Assembly (NCBI GenBank): GCA_028694115.1
Contig: JAQUUB010000013.1
Location: 1-64,000, forward strand
DNA length: 64,000 nt
DNA from: Lachnospiraceae bacterium
GTDB lineage: Bacteria > Bacillota_A > Clostridia > Lachnospirales > Lachnospiraceae
Reading direction: 5' to 3'
Shown here one piece after another: positions 25,858 through 34,503 of the stretch (the stretch's first letter is position 1; each line of letters starts with the position of its first letter). Both the position numbers and the translations under genes were made by a program. The notes beneath the pieces were generated by a model. That model did no database searches, was not told the DNA's origin, and saw only the letters and a program-made list of their open reading frames with translations.

Positions 25858-27698
25858 GTGAAGGAAATCAAATGCCAAAACGTAGAGGTCCTATGGGTGG
25901 AGGCCCCATTGTTCCAGGTGAAAAAGCCAAGAATTTTAAAGGAACCATTCGAAAACTATTAAAATATATGGGAAATTATAAATATGGTTTCTATGCAGTT
26001 ATATTTTTTGCTGTGGGAGGTACCACATTTAATATCATAGGACCTAAAATCTTAAGCTCTGCGACAACAGAAGTTTTTCAAGGACTAGTCAGAAAAGTAG
26101 AAGGTAGTGGAGGAATAGACTTTGCAAAAATAGCAAGAATATTACTTTTATTAATCGTACTTTATTTAATCAGTGCCGTTTTATCTTTTATACAAGGATA
26201 TATTATGTCGGGAATTTCACAGAAGCTTTCATATCGTTTTCGTGAGGAAATATCCCAGAAAATTCACCGTATGCCTATGAAATATTTTGAATCAAAGACA
26301 GTAGGAGAAGTATTATCCAGAATTACGAATGACGTAGATACCTTAGGTCAAAGTTTAAATCAAAGTGTTACACAGTTAATTACTTCGGTCACTACAATTC
26401 TTGGTGTACTTGTCATGATGATTACGATTAGTCCAATAATGACTTTAATTGCACTTATTATTCTGCCAGTTTCTGCTTTACTAATCGGTTTTGTAATCAA
26501 AAGCTCACAAAAGTATTTTGTGACACAACAAGAATACCTTGGTAAAATTAATGGACAGATAGAAGAAAATTATAGTGGTCATAATATTGTGAAAGCATTT
26601 AACCGGGAAGAAGCAGTCATCCATGAATTTGATTCAACGAATGCAGTACTGTATCAATCAGCATGGAAATCTCAGTTTTTATCTGGCCTTATGCATCCAA
26701 TCATGATGTTTGTAGGTAATCTGGGATATGTGGCAGTGGCGGTGAGTGGTAGTATTCTGGCAGTTAGAGGAGTTATTCAGGTTGGTGATATACAGGCTTT
26801 TATACAGTATGTCAAAAATTTTACGCAACCAATTGCACAGATGGCGCAGGTTTCTAATATGCTACAATCAATGGCGGCTGCCGCAGAGAGAGTTTTTGAA
26901 TTTTTAAATGAAGAAGAGGAAGATCAAGGGGAAGAAAATACAGTTATAGGAAACAAATTTAAGGGAAGCGTAAGTTTTGAACATGTTCATTTTGGGTACC
27001 AAGAGGATAAAATTATTATAAATGATTTTACCTGTCAGGTAGAACCGGGACAGATGGTTGCGATTGTAGGGCCTACAGGAGCCGGTAAAACAACAATGGT
27101 AAAACTTCTTATGAGATTTTATGATGTAAATAGTGGTAGGATATTGGTAGATGGAGTTGATGTAAAGAAAATGAAACGTAGTAATCTGCGTGAAGGGTTT
27201 GGTATGGTGTTACAAGACACCTGGTTATTTAAAGGAACTATTATGGAGAATATCCGATATGGATGTTTAGAGGCAACCGATGAAGAGGTAATTGCAGCAG
27301 CAAAAGCAGCACATGCGCATCATTTTATTCAGACCCTTCCACTAGGATATCAAATGGAATTAAATGAGGATGCAAGTAATGTTTCGCAGGGACAAAAGCA
27401 GTTGCTTACAATTGCGAGAGCAATCTTAGCTGATAGTCCGATCATGATACTTGATGAAGCAACAAGTTCTGTAGACACAAGAACGGAGCAAAGAATACAA
27501 AAGGCTATGAAAAATTTAATGCAGGGTCGAACCAGTTTCGTGATTGCACATCGACTTTCTACAATTAAAGATGCAGATTTAATTCTTGTGATGAAAGATG
27601 GAGATATTGTTGAACAAGGAAATCATGAAAAACTTTTAAAACAAAATGGATTCTATGCCGATTTATATAATTCGCAATTTGAGCAAGTTGGGGCATAA
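25854..27698 (+). CDS. ABC exporter subunit 2 (catalytic half)
   Basis: 614 residues. After a Gly/Pro-rich start, six membrane helices (about 40-330) precede an ATPase domain with Walker A GPTGAGKTT, Walker B MILDEATSS with the catalytic Glu, and H-loop IAHRLST. The signature is altered to VSQGQ. Combined with subunit 1 this gives one functional site (its Walker motifs with the VSGGQ of subunit 1) and one degenerate site, the pattern of heterodimeric exporters such as BmrCD or TM287/288. GGAGGT lies upstream and the ATGA overlap indicates translational coupling. The cargo is unknown; drug or peptide export is usual. Confidence 0.94.
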   Translation: MSEGNQMPKRRGPMGGGPIVPGEKAKNFKGTIRKLLKYMGNYKYGFYAVIFFAVGGTTFNIIGPKILSSATTEVFQGLVRKVEGSGGIDFAKIARILLLLIVLYLISAVLSFIQGYIMSGISQKLSYRFREEISQKIHRMPMKYFESKTVGEVLSRITNDVDTLGQSLNQSVTQLITSVTTILGVLVMMITISPIMTLIALIILPVSALLIGFVIKSSQKYFVTQQEYLGKINGQIEENYSGHNIVKAFNREEAVIHEFDSTNAVLYQSAWKSQFLSGLMHPIMMFVGNLGYVAVAVSGSILAVRGVIQVGDIQAFIQYVKNFTQPIAQMAQVSNMLQSMAAAAERVFEFLNEEEEDQGEENTVIGNKFKGSVSFEHVHFGYQEDKIIINDFTCQVEPGQMVAIVGPTGAGKTTMVKLLMRFYDVNSGRILVDGVDVKKMKRSNLREGFGMVLQDTWLFKGTIMENIRYGCLEATDEEVIAAAKAAHAHHFIQTLPLGYQMELNEDASNVSQGQKQLLTIARAILADSPIMILDEATSSVDTRTEQRIQKAMKNLMQGRTSFVIAHRLSTIKDADLILVMKDGDIVEQGNHEKLLKQNGFYADLYNSQFEQVGA

Positions 27699-27721
27699 AA
27701 TGATTCTGGGAGGATAGTGAC

Positions 27722-29434
27722 GTGAGTAAATGGATGGAAATAAGAAAGGGAGGAGATTTTGAAAAGACTGCTTCTGATTTCAATATTAGTCCAGTGATTG
27801 CTAGATTGATTCGTAATCGTGATATAGTAAGCAAACAGGAAACAGAAGAATATCTAAAGGGTGATTTACAACATCTTCTCATACCATCTTTGATGAAAGA
27901 TATTGAAAAGGCCGCGGGTATCCTATTACAAAAAATAAGACAAAACAAAAAAATCCGTATCATAGGGGATTATGATATTGATGGTGTATGTTCGGCTTTT
28001 TTATTAAAGCAAGTAATAAGAGATTGTGGTGGAAGTGTGGACTCCACACTTCCACATAGAATGAAAGATGGATATGGTCTAAATCAAAATCTGATTATCG
28101 ATGCACAAAACGATGGGATTGATACCATTATTACATGTGATAATGGGATATCAGCAATAGAGCCCATTGCTTATGCAAAAGAATTAGGTATGACGGTAAT
28201 CATAACAGACCATCATGATATACCATTTCAAGATTCTTTGGAGAAAAGAGAGTACCTACTTCCCAATGCAGATGCAATTGTAAATCCCAAGCAAGAGGAT
28301 TGTCCTTATCCATTTAAGGGGTTGTGTGGAGCGGGTGTAGTTTTCAAATTGATGCAGATCCTTTATCAAAAAGTTTCGATGGAGGGACGAGAGAGAGAAT
28401 ATTTAGATATTGTTGCTTTTGCTACAATTGGAGATGTAATGGAGCTTAGGGGAGAAAATAGAATTCTTGTGAAGCTTGGTTTAAAACAATTATTACATAC
28501 AAAAAATATCGGAATGAAAGCCTTAATAAAAGCATGTGGATTAGAAGAAAAAAGTGTGATGACACCGTATTATGTTGGCTTTATATTGGGGCCCTGTCTA
28601 AATGCTACAGGTAGACTAGAGTCTGCAATGAAGGCACTTGCGTTATTAGAGGAAGAAGAGGAAAAACAGGCAGGAATTTTAGCTTTAGAATTAAAGTTAA
28701 TAAATGACCAAAGAAAAAAAATGACAGAGGAATATTTATCAAAGGCTATTGCAATCGTAGATTCAGGCATTTATGATAACGATAAGGTACTAGTGGTTTA
28801 TCTAAAAGATTGCCATGAAAGTCTCGCCGGAATTATCGCAGGAAGATTGCGGGAACGGTACCAGAAACCTGTCTTTGTACTAACAAATGGTGAAGAAAGT
28901 GTAAAAGGGTCAGGACGTTCCATTGAAGCCTATTCTATGTATGAAGAAATGACGAAATGCAAGGATTTATTTCTGCGCTTTGGAGGCCACAAAATGGCAG
29001 CTGGCTTATCGATAGCAGAAGAAAATGTAGAACAATTCCGTCAACAATTGAACATGAATGCAGCGTTAACGGAAGATGATCTACAAGAAAAGGTTATGAT
29101 CGATATGGCATTGCCTTTTTCTATGGTAACCGAATCTTTAATTGAAGAATTTTCTTTATTAGAACCATGTGGAACGGGCAACAGAAGAGCATTGTTTGCA
29201 ACAAGAGGAGTAACCTTTGAACAGGGGAAAACGGTCGGCAGAAATGGTAATGTTTATCGATGTATGGTAAAGGACCAAAGTGGACGAAATTTTGAGGGTA
29301 TCTATTTTGGGAATATAGGGGAATTTAGAGATTATATTAGTAAGAAGTCTATGGTAAATATTACATTTTATCCAGAAATAAATGAGTATTTAAACAAACG
29401 TACAATTCAGATCACAATACAAAAATACCAGTAA
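27722..29434 (+). CDS. recJ: Single-stranded-DNA-specific exonuclease RecJ
   Basis: 570 residues, near the E. coli length and shorter than the roughly 780-residue Bacillus form, so the C-terminal extension is absent. DHH phosphoesterase motifs are visible: DYDIDG near 80, ITDHHD near 160, and the DHHA1 motif RFGGHKMAAG near 420, then an OB domain. It degrades single-stranded DNA from the 5' end during recombination and repair. The start is GTG with GGGAGG upstream. It lies 23 bases after the exporter and 12 before a glycosidase. Confidence 0.93.
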   Translation: MSKWMEIRKGGDFEKTASDFNISPVIARLIRNRDIVSKQETEEYLKGDLQHLLIPSLMKDIEKAAGILLQKIRQNKKIRIIGDYDIDGVCSAFLLKQVIRDCGGSVDSTLPHRMKDGYGLNQNLIIDAQNDGIDTIITCDNGISAIEPIAYAKELGMTVIITDHHDIPFQDSLEKREYLLPNADAIVNPKQEDCPYPFKGLCGAGVVFKLMQILYQKVSMEGREREYLDIVAFATIGDVMELRGENRILVKLGLKQLLHTKNIGMKALIKACGLEEKSVMTPYYVGFILGPCLNATGRLESAMKALALLEEEEEKQAGILALELKLINDQRKKMTEEYLSKAIAIVDSGIYDNDKVLVVYLKDCHESLAGIIAGRLRERYQKPVFVLTNGEESVKGSGRSIEAYSMYEEMTKCKDLFLRFGGHKMAAGLSIAEENVEQFRQQLNMNAALTEDDLQEKVMIDMALPFSMVTESLIEEFSLLEPCGTGNRRALFATRGVTFEQGKTVGRNGNVYRCMVKDQSGRNFEGIYFGNIGEFRDYISKKSMVNITFYPEINEYLNKRTIQITIQKYQ

Positions 29435-29446
29435 GAGGAGAAGATA

Positions 29447-31483
29447 ATGGTAAAAAAGTATGTATTTGGGAAGCCATTTTGTACCGAAGCCGTTGTAAAA
29501 GACATCGTGGTGCAAGACGGTAAAATCCCATTTTTTGAGGAAAGGGTAGAAAAAAGCATTACATTAACCTACCAGCTTAGTCAACACGATGTTTTATATG
29601 GTCTTGGTGAGAGTAATAGAGGAATTAATAAACGTGGATATCTATATGAGAGCTTTTGTAGTGACGATCCTTCTCATACGGAAGATAAAGTTTCCTTTTA
29701 TGGAGCACATAATTTTTTAATTATTGATGGGAAAGAACGGTTTGGAATTTTTATTGATCATCCTGGCAAAGTTTCTTTTGATTGTGGTTTTTCATCTTCT
29801 TCTGAATTAAAAATAGAATGTGCAGGAAGTGATGCAGCAATCTATCTCATAGAAGGGAGAACATTAAAAGAGATTTGCAAGGAATTTAGATGTATCATAG
29901 GTAAGAGTTATATTCCACCCAAGTGGGCCTTTGGATATGGACAGAGTCGTTGGAGCTATATGAATCGTCAGGAAATTATAGATGTGGCAAAAGGATATCG
30001 TGAAAACAAAATTCCGTTAGATACGATTTATATGGACATTGACTATATGGAGAGCTATAAGGATTTTACAATTAATCAAGATTCCTTTCCAGATTTTAAA
30101 GAAATGGTACACGAATTAAAAGAACAGGGAATCCGTCTGGTTCCTATTATTGATGCTGGTGTAAAAATTGAAGAGGGCTATGATGTTTATGAAGAAGGAG
30201 TCCGAGAGGGATATTTTTGCAAAAAAGAGAATGGAGAAAATTTTGTGGCAGCAGTGTGGCCAGGTGCCTGCCATTTTCCAGATGTTCTAAATAAAGAGTC
30301 CAGAAGATGGTTCGGTCATAAATATCACCGGCTTACGGACTTGGGAATTGAAGGATTCTGGAATGATATGAACGAGCCTGCAATTTTCTATACAAATGAT
30401 GCTTTGGATGAGACAATAAAATATATTAGTAATCAAAGAGGTAAAAATCTGGATTTACAGGGTGTATGGGATCTAAAGGGTAAAGTCTTGGGATTATCCA
30501 ATCATCCACTTTATTACGAGCAGTTTTATCATGAAATAGATGGGAAAAAAATACGACATGATCAGGTTCATAATCTATATGGCTATTATATGACAAGAGC
30601 CGCTGGTGAGGCGTTTGATGAGATTTCACCGGATAAAAGGATGCTACTGTTTTCAAGAGCATCTTATATTGGAATGCATCGCTATGGTGGAATATGGACA
30701 GGTGATAATTGTTCGTGGTGGTCACATATCTTATTGAATATAAAGATGATGCCTTCTCTAAATATGTGTGGATTTCTATATTCAGGTGCAGATCTTGGAG
30801 GATTTGGAGGCAATACTTCAGAGGAACTGTTAATGAGATGGCTTGCAGTTGGTATATTTACTCCATTAATGCGAAATCATTCTGCCCTTGGAACAAGAAG
30901 ACAGGAATTATTTAAATATGAGCATATTGAGGATTTTAGAAATCTATTGAGACTACGCTATGCGTTGATTCCGTACTTATATAGTGAATATATGAAAGCA
31001 GTACTAAAAGATGAAATGTTGATTAGACCATTATCCTTTGACTATGAAGAAGATAAACATGCACCCTTGGTGGAAGATCAGTTAATGATTGGTGAAAGCA
31101 TAATGATAGCACCTGTTTATACACAAAATAGCACAGGAAGATATGTATACCTGCCGGAAAACATGCTGTTTGTATTGTTTAAAACTCCAGAAGAAAAGCA
31201 GATGTCAGTGATGAAAAAGGGACATCATTACATTCCTGTACAACAAAATGAAGTACCAGTATTTATTAAGCAAAATCATATTCTTCCATTAGGAAGAGGT
31301 GCTGAATATGTGGATGAAATAATTCAAGATTCACTAGAACTAATTTCCTATTCTACAAAAGAATGTTTCTATGAGTTATATCAAGACAATGGATTTACGA
31401 AAGAATATGATCTCCATAAGAATATTACAAAAATTTCTGCAAAAAGGGATGACAACGTTTTTGCCAGTTATATTAAAATTTAA
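29447..31483 (+). CDS. Glycoside hydrolase family 31 alpha-glucosidase-like enzyme
   Basis: 678 residues. The catalytic nucleophile motif GFWNDMNEPAIF is near residue 305 and the acid/base region GGIWTGDNCSWW near 420. An N-terminal beta-sandwich (1-150) and C-terminal beta domains flank the barrel. No signal peptide, so it acts in the cytoplasm on imported alpha-glucosides or alpha-xylosides; the exact linkage cannot be told from sequence. AGAGGAG precedes the ATG. It follows recJ by 12 bases and has no sugar transporter beside it, an odd neighbourhood. No clear terminator follows. Confidence 0.92.
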   Translation: MVKKYVFGKPFCTEAVVKDIVVQDGKIPFFEERVEKSITLTYQLSQHDVLYGLGESNRGINKRGYLYESFCSDDPSHTEDKVSFYGAHNFLIIDGKERFGIFIDHPGKVSFDCGFSSSSELKIECAGSDAAIYLIEGRTLKEICKEFRCIIGKSYIPPKWAFGYGQSRWSYMNRQEIIDVAKGYRENKIPLDTIYMDIDYMESYKDFTINQDSFPDFKEMVHELKEQGIRLVPIIDAGVKIEEGYDVYEEGVREGYFCKKENGENFVAAVWPGACHFPDVLNKESRRWFGHKYHRLTDLGIEGFWNDMNEPAIFYTNDALDETIKYISNQRGKNLDLQGVWDLKGKVLGLSNHPLYYEQFYHEIDGKKIRHDQVHNLYGYYMTRAAGEAFDEISPDKRMLLFSRASYIGMHRYGGIWTGDNCSWWSHILLNIKMMPSLNMCGFLYSGADLGGFGGNTSEELLMRWLAVGIFTPLMRNHSALGTRRQELFKYEHIEDFRNLLRLRYALIPYLYSEYMKAVLKDEMLIRPLSFDYEEDKHAPLVEDQLMIGESIMIAPVYTQNSTGRYVYLPENMLFVLFKTPEEKQMSVMKKGHHYIPVQQNEVPVFIKQNHILPLGRGAEYVDEIIQDSLELISYSTKECFYELYQDNGFTKEYDLHKNITKISAKRDDNVFASYIKI

Positions 31484-31570
31484 AAAAAATTGTGAAAAAT
31501 TATATTATGGTAGAAATTTATGAAAGAAACGTGTAATATGTAGGTTAGGAGAAAAATATAGGAGGTTCAT

Positions 31571-32458
31571 ATGTTTGATAAAATATTTGGAAACTATCTT
31601 TTAAAAAAAGGACGTGTCACAGAAGAACAGCTTCAAAACATTATTGAAGATCAAAAGAACGTTCGACTAAAATTAGGAATGATTGCGGTAACTGAAAAAT
31701 TAATGACCCCGGAACAAACGGATGAGGTAAACCATTTGCAAGTGATTACCGACAAACGGTTTGGGGATATTGCTGTAGAAAAGGGGTTCTTAACAGAAGA
31801 ACAAGTACATAGACTTTTAAAAAAACAAGGAAATATTAGTCTCTTATTTATTCAATGCGTAATCGATTCGGGTTATATGAATTTAGAAGAAATTGATGAA
31901 GAGTTATCAAGTTATCAAAGCGAAATGGGTTTTACTCATTCTGATATGGATGATTTAATTAGTGGTGATATTGATCGTATGGTTGAAGTGTTTTTACCAG
32001 AACAAGATAGTTTGTATCGTAGACTATGTGGAGTAGCAGTTCGTACATTTTTAAGAGTGATTGATTCTTCCTGCTACATTGAAAAAGCGTATATTGTAAA
32101 TAAATTAGAAGCAGAGCATATGGCAATTCAAGAGTCAAAGGGTGATCATAATATATTTACTGGATTATCAGGAAAAGATAAAAATCTACTTCCTGTTGCT
32201 TCGTTATTTGCAAAGGAGGACTTTAGTGAGGTTGATTTAGATGCGTTAGATGCGGTAGGCGAGTTTATTAATTGTGTGGATGGCTTACTTGCAAGCGAAT
32301 TGAGTGATGAAAATGTAGATGTTGATATGCTTCCACCTAATTTTTTTGAGGAAAAGGTGCAGGTTCAAGGGGATCAGATCTGTGTGTTACCAATTGTAAT
32401 TCAAAATAAAAAAGTCGAGCTTTTGGTAGTGATTGATTCGGCTATTAGCATAAAATAA
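31571..32458 (+). CDS. CheX-like chemotaxis-type protein with N-terminal helical domain
   Basis: 295 residues. The first 120 residues are helical with repeated pieces (LLKKGRVTEEQLQNII, AVEKGFLTEEQVHRLL), like the N-terminal domain of type II secretion/pilus ATPases. The C-terminal 160 residues resemble the CheC/CheX/FliY phosphatase fold (DLDALDAVGEFINCVDGLLASEL holds the ExxN-like helix with EFIN). Such proteins remove phosphate from CheY-type regulators, and a stand-alone receiver follows 16 bases later. AGGAGG precedes the ATG. No flagellar or pilus gene lies nearby, so the output is unknown. Confidence 0.8.
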   Translation: MFDKIFGNYLLKKGRVTEEQLQNIIEDQKNVRLKLGMIAVTEKLMTPEQTDEVNHLQVITDKRFGDIAVEKGFLTEEQVHRLLKKQGNISLLFIQCVIDSGYMNLEEIDEELSSYQSEMGFTHSDMDDLISGDIDRMVEVFLPEQDSLYRRLCGVAVRTFLRVIDSSCYIEKAYIVNKLEAEHMAIQESKGDHNIFTGLSGKDKNLLPVASLFAKEDFSEVDLDALDAVGEFINCVDGLLASELSDENVDVDMLPPNFFEEKVQVQGDQICVLPIVIQNKKVELLVVIDSAISIK

Positions 32459-32474
32459 TATAGGAGAAATAATT

Positions 32475-32837
32475 ATGGCAAATATTTTAATTGTTGACGA
32501 TTCGAGAACTTCGAGAAAGATACTGCGAAATTTATTAGAGGCTCATGGCCATACGGTCATAGATGAAGCAGTCAATGGTCAAGAAGGTGTTCAAAAATTT
32601 CAGAGCTTGAAACCAGATCTTGTTACAATGGATATCACGATGCCTGTAATAGATGGAGTAGAAGCCATGAAGATGATTATGGCACTTAATAGAGAAGCAA
32701 AAGTCATTATGATTACAGCAGCTGGTCAAAAAAATAAAATGATTGAATGTATAAAAGAGGGCGCATCAGAATTCGTGACAAAACCTTTCGAAGAGAAAAA
32801 AGTAATCGATACGGTGGAAGCAGTATTAGCACAATAG
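32475..32837 (+). CDS. Stand-alone CheY-like response regulator
   Basis: 120 residues, receiver domain only. Acidic pocket VDDS near residue 8, phospho-acceptor Asp in DLVTMDITMP near 54, Thr/Ser at MITAAG near 83 and Lys in FVTKPF near 104. There is no output domain, so it must act by protein contact. The preceding CheX-like gene is its likely phosphatase. TAGGAGAA precedes the ATG. No histidine kinase is encoded nearby. Confidence 0.95.
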   Translation: MANILIVDDSRTSRKILRNLLEAHGHTVIDEAVNGQEGVQKFQSLKPDLVTMDITMPVIDGVEAMKMIMALNREAKVIMITAAGQKNKMIECIKEGASEFVTKPFEEKKVIDTVEAVLAQ

Positions 32838-32849
32838 TGACAAAACGAG

Positions 32850-32883
32850 AACAACCCGGAGGGATGAGCCACCGGGTTGTTTA
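32850..32883 (+). terminator. Terminator-like hairpin after the receiver gene
   Basis: 10-bp perfect stem AACAACCCGG / CCGGGTTGTT with a 12-base loop, but only TT-T after it, so termination may be weak. A smaller dyad GATAGT...ACTATC follows at 32897-32918. Confidence 0.7.
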
Positions 32884-32941
32884 CTTATGAGGGGGAGATA
32901 GTGAGTTAATCAACTATCCTAAAACCTATTATACAGATAAA

Positions 32942-32970
32942 TTGTGAACGATATGTGTTTAATTTATAAA
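32942..32970 (+). promoter_or_regulatory. Probable promoter of the murE-led operon
   Basis: TTGTGA (32942-32947) and TATAAA (32965-32970) with a 17-base spacer, 53 bases before the murE ATG. Confidence 0.6.
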
Positions 32971-33022
32971 ATCAACAGAAAAAAAGTATAAAATAATTTT
33001 TTCAAAGGGAAAGGATTTTTAT

Positions 33023-34489
33023 ATGATAAAACTAGAAGCATTATTAGAAAATGTTACGTATCAGTGTATTCAGGGAGATAAAAATATTGAAGTAACAGAT
33101 GTGATATATGATTCAAGAAAAATTAGTAAGGGATGCTTATTTATTTGCATCTCGGGGGCAAAATTTGATGGACATGAATTTGCAAGAGAAGCGGTAGAAA
33201 AGGGAGCAGATGTAATTGTTGTTGAAAAAGATGTGGTAGTACCTAACAATGCAACCGTGATTCGTGTGGATGACTCCAGATATGCAATGGCACATATTGC
33301 AGCAAATTATTTTGGGAATCCAGCAGAAAAACTGAAAGTGATTGGAATTACTGGAACAAAAGGAAAAACTACTACGACATACCTGATTAAGTCAATACTA
33401 GAAAATGCAGGATATAAGGTAGGTCTTATTGGAACGATAGAAGTGATTATTGGGGAAGAGCGGATTGAAGCATGTAACACAACACCAGAGTCGTATTTGC
33501 TGCAGGAATATTTTCATAGAATGGTAGAGGCATCTTGTGATATAGTAGTGATGGAAGTTTCTTCTCAGGGATTGATGCTTCATAGAACACAAGGGTTCGT
33601 TTTTGATATTGGTATATTTACGAATATTGAACCAGATCATATAGGGCCAGATGAACATAATGATTTTGAAGACTATATGCGTTGCAAGGGCTTACTATTT
33701 AAACAATGTAAGACTGGGATTATCAATGGTGACGATCCGCATTATCAGGAGGTTGTCAAGGATCATATATGCAGTATAGAAACCTATGGATTTGGGAAAG
33801 ACAATGATTTGAGAGCGGAGAACGTTGAGCTAGTAAATAAGCTTGGTTATTTGGGAGTATGCTTTACTGTTAAGGGATTAATGGATTTCCGTGTTTTAGT
33901 AAATACCCCTGGGAAATTCAGTGTCTACAATGCTCTTACGGCAATTGCTGTCTGCCGTCATTTTGATGTGAAAGTGGATAGCATCCAAAATGCTTTAAAA
34001 CAAGCAAAGGTCAAAGGCCGTATTGAGATGATTAAGGTATCCGATGTCTTCACCTTAATGATTGACTATGCACATAATGCAATGGCACTAGAGAGTCTTC
34101 TTACGACGATTAAGGAGTATGATCCGGGACGCTTAGTTTGCCTTTTCGGATGTGGTGGCAATCGTTCCAAGCTGCGAAGATATGAAATGGGTGAAGTCTC
34201 AGGAAAATATGCAGATTTAACAGTGATTACATCAGACAATCCAAGATTTGAAGAACCACAGGATATTATCAATGATATTAAAATTGGAATTTCTAAAACA
34301 GAGGGAGAATATGTAGAAATCTGTGATAGAAGGGAAGCAATTCAATATGTAATAGAGAATGGAAAACCAGGTGATGTGATTGTATTAGCTGGAAAGGGAC
34401 ATGAGGATTATCAGGAAATCAAAGGGAAAAAATATCCGATGGATGAAAGGGATATCATTGCAGATATTCTAAAAGAACAGAAAGCATAA
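33023..34489 (+). CDS. murE: UDP-MurNAc-tripeptide synthetase, meso-DAP-adding type
   Basis: 488 residues. It adds the third residue to the peptidoglycan stem peptide. Mur ligase P-loop GTKGKTTTTYLIKS near 112, NIEPDHIG near 205, and the amino-acid specificity motif DNPR (TSDNPRFEEP) near 405, which in characterised MurE enzymes marks meso-diaminopimelate rather than lysine. AAAGGATTT and a promoter lie upstream. It is unusual in standing at the head of a priA-def-fmt run rather than in the dcw cluster 17 kb downstream. Confidence 0.95.
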   Translation: MIKLEALLENVTYQCIQGDKNIEVTDVIYDSRKISKGCLFICISGAKFDGHEFAREAVEKGADVIVVEKDVVVPNNATVIRVDDSRYAMAHIAANYFGNPAEKLKVIGITGTKGKTTTTYLIKSILENAGYKVGLIGTIEVIIGEERIEACNTTPESYLLQEYFHRMVEASCDIVVMEVSSQGLMLHRTQGFVFDIGIFTNIEPDHIGPDEHNDFEDYMRCKGLLFKQCKTGIINGDDPHYQEVVKDHICSIETYGFGKDNDLRAENVELVNKLGYLGVCFTVKGLMDFRVLVNTPGKFSVYNALTAIAVCRHFDVKVDSIQNALKQAKVKGRIEMIKVSDVFTLMIDYAHNAMALESLLTTIKEYDPGRLVCLFGCGGNRSKLRRYEMGEVSGKYADLTVITSDNPRFEEPQDIINDIKIGISKTEGEYVEICDRREAIQYVIENGKPGDVIVLAGKGHEDYQEIKGKKYPMDERDIIADILKEQKA

Positions 34490-34503
34490 TAGAGGTGTAG
34501 CGT

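Noticed and set aside
32897..32918. GATAGT/ACTATC dyad before murE as an operator
   Set aside because: Short, far upstream of the likely promoter and without a candidate regulator nearby; left as a minor note.
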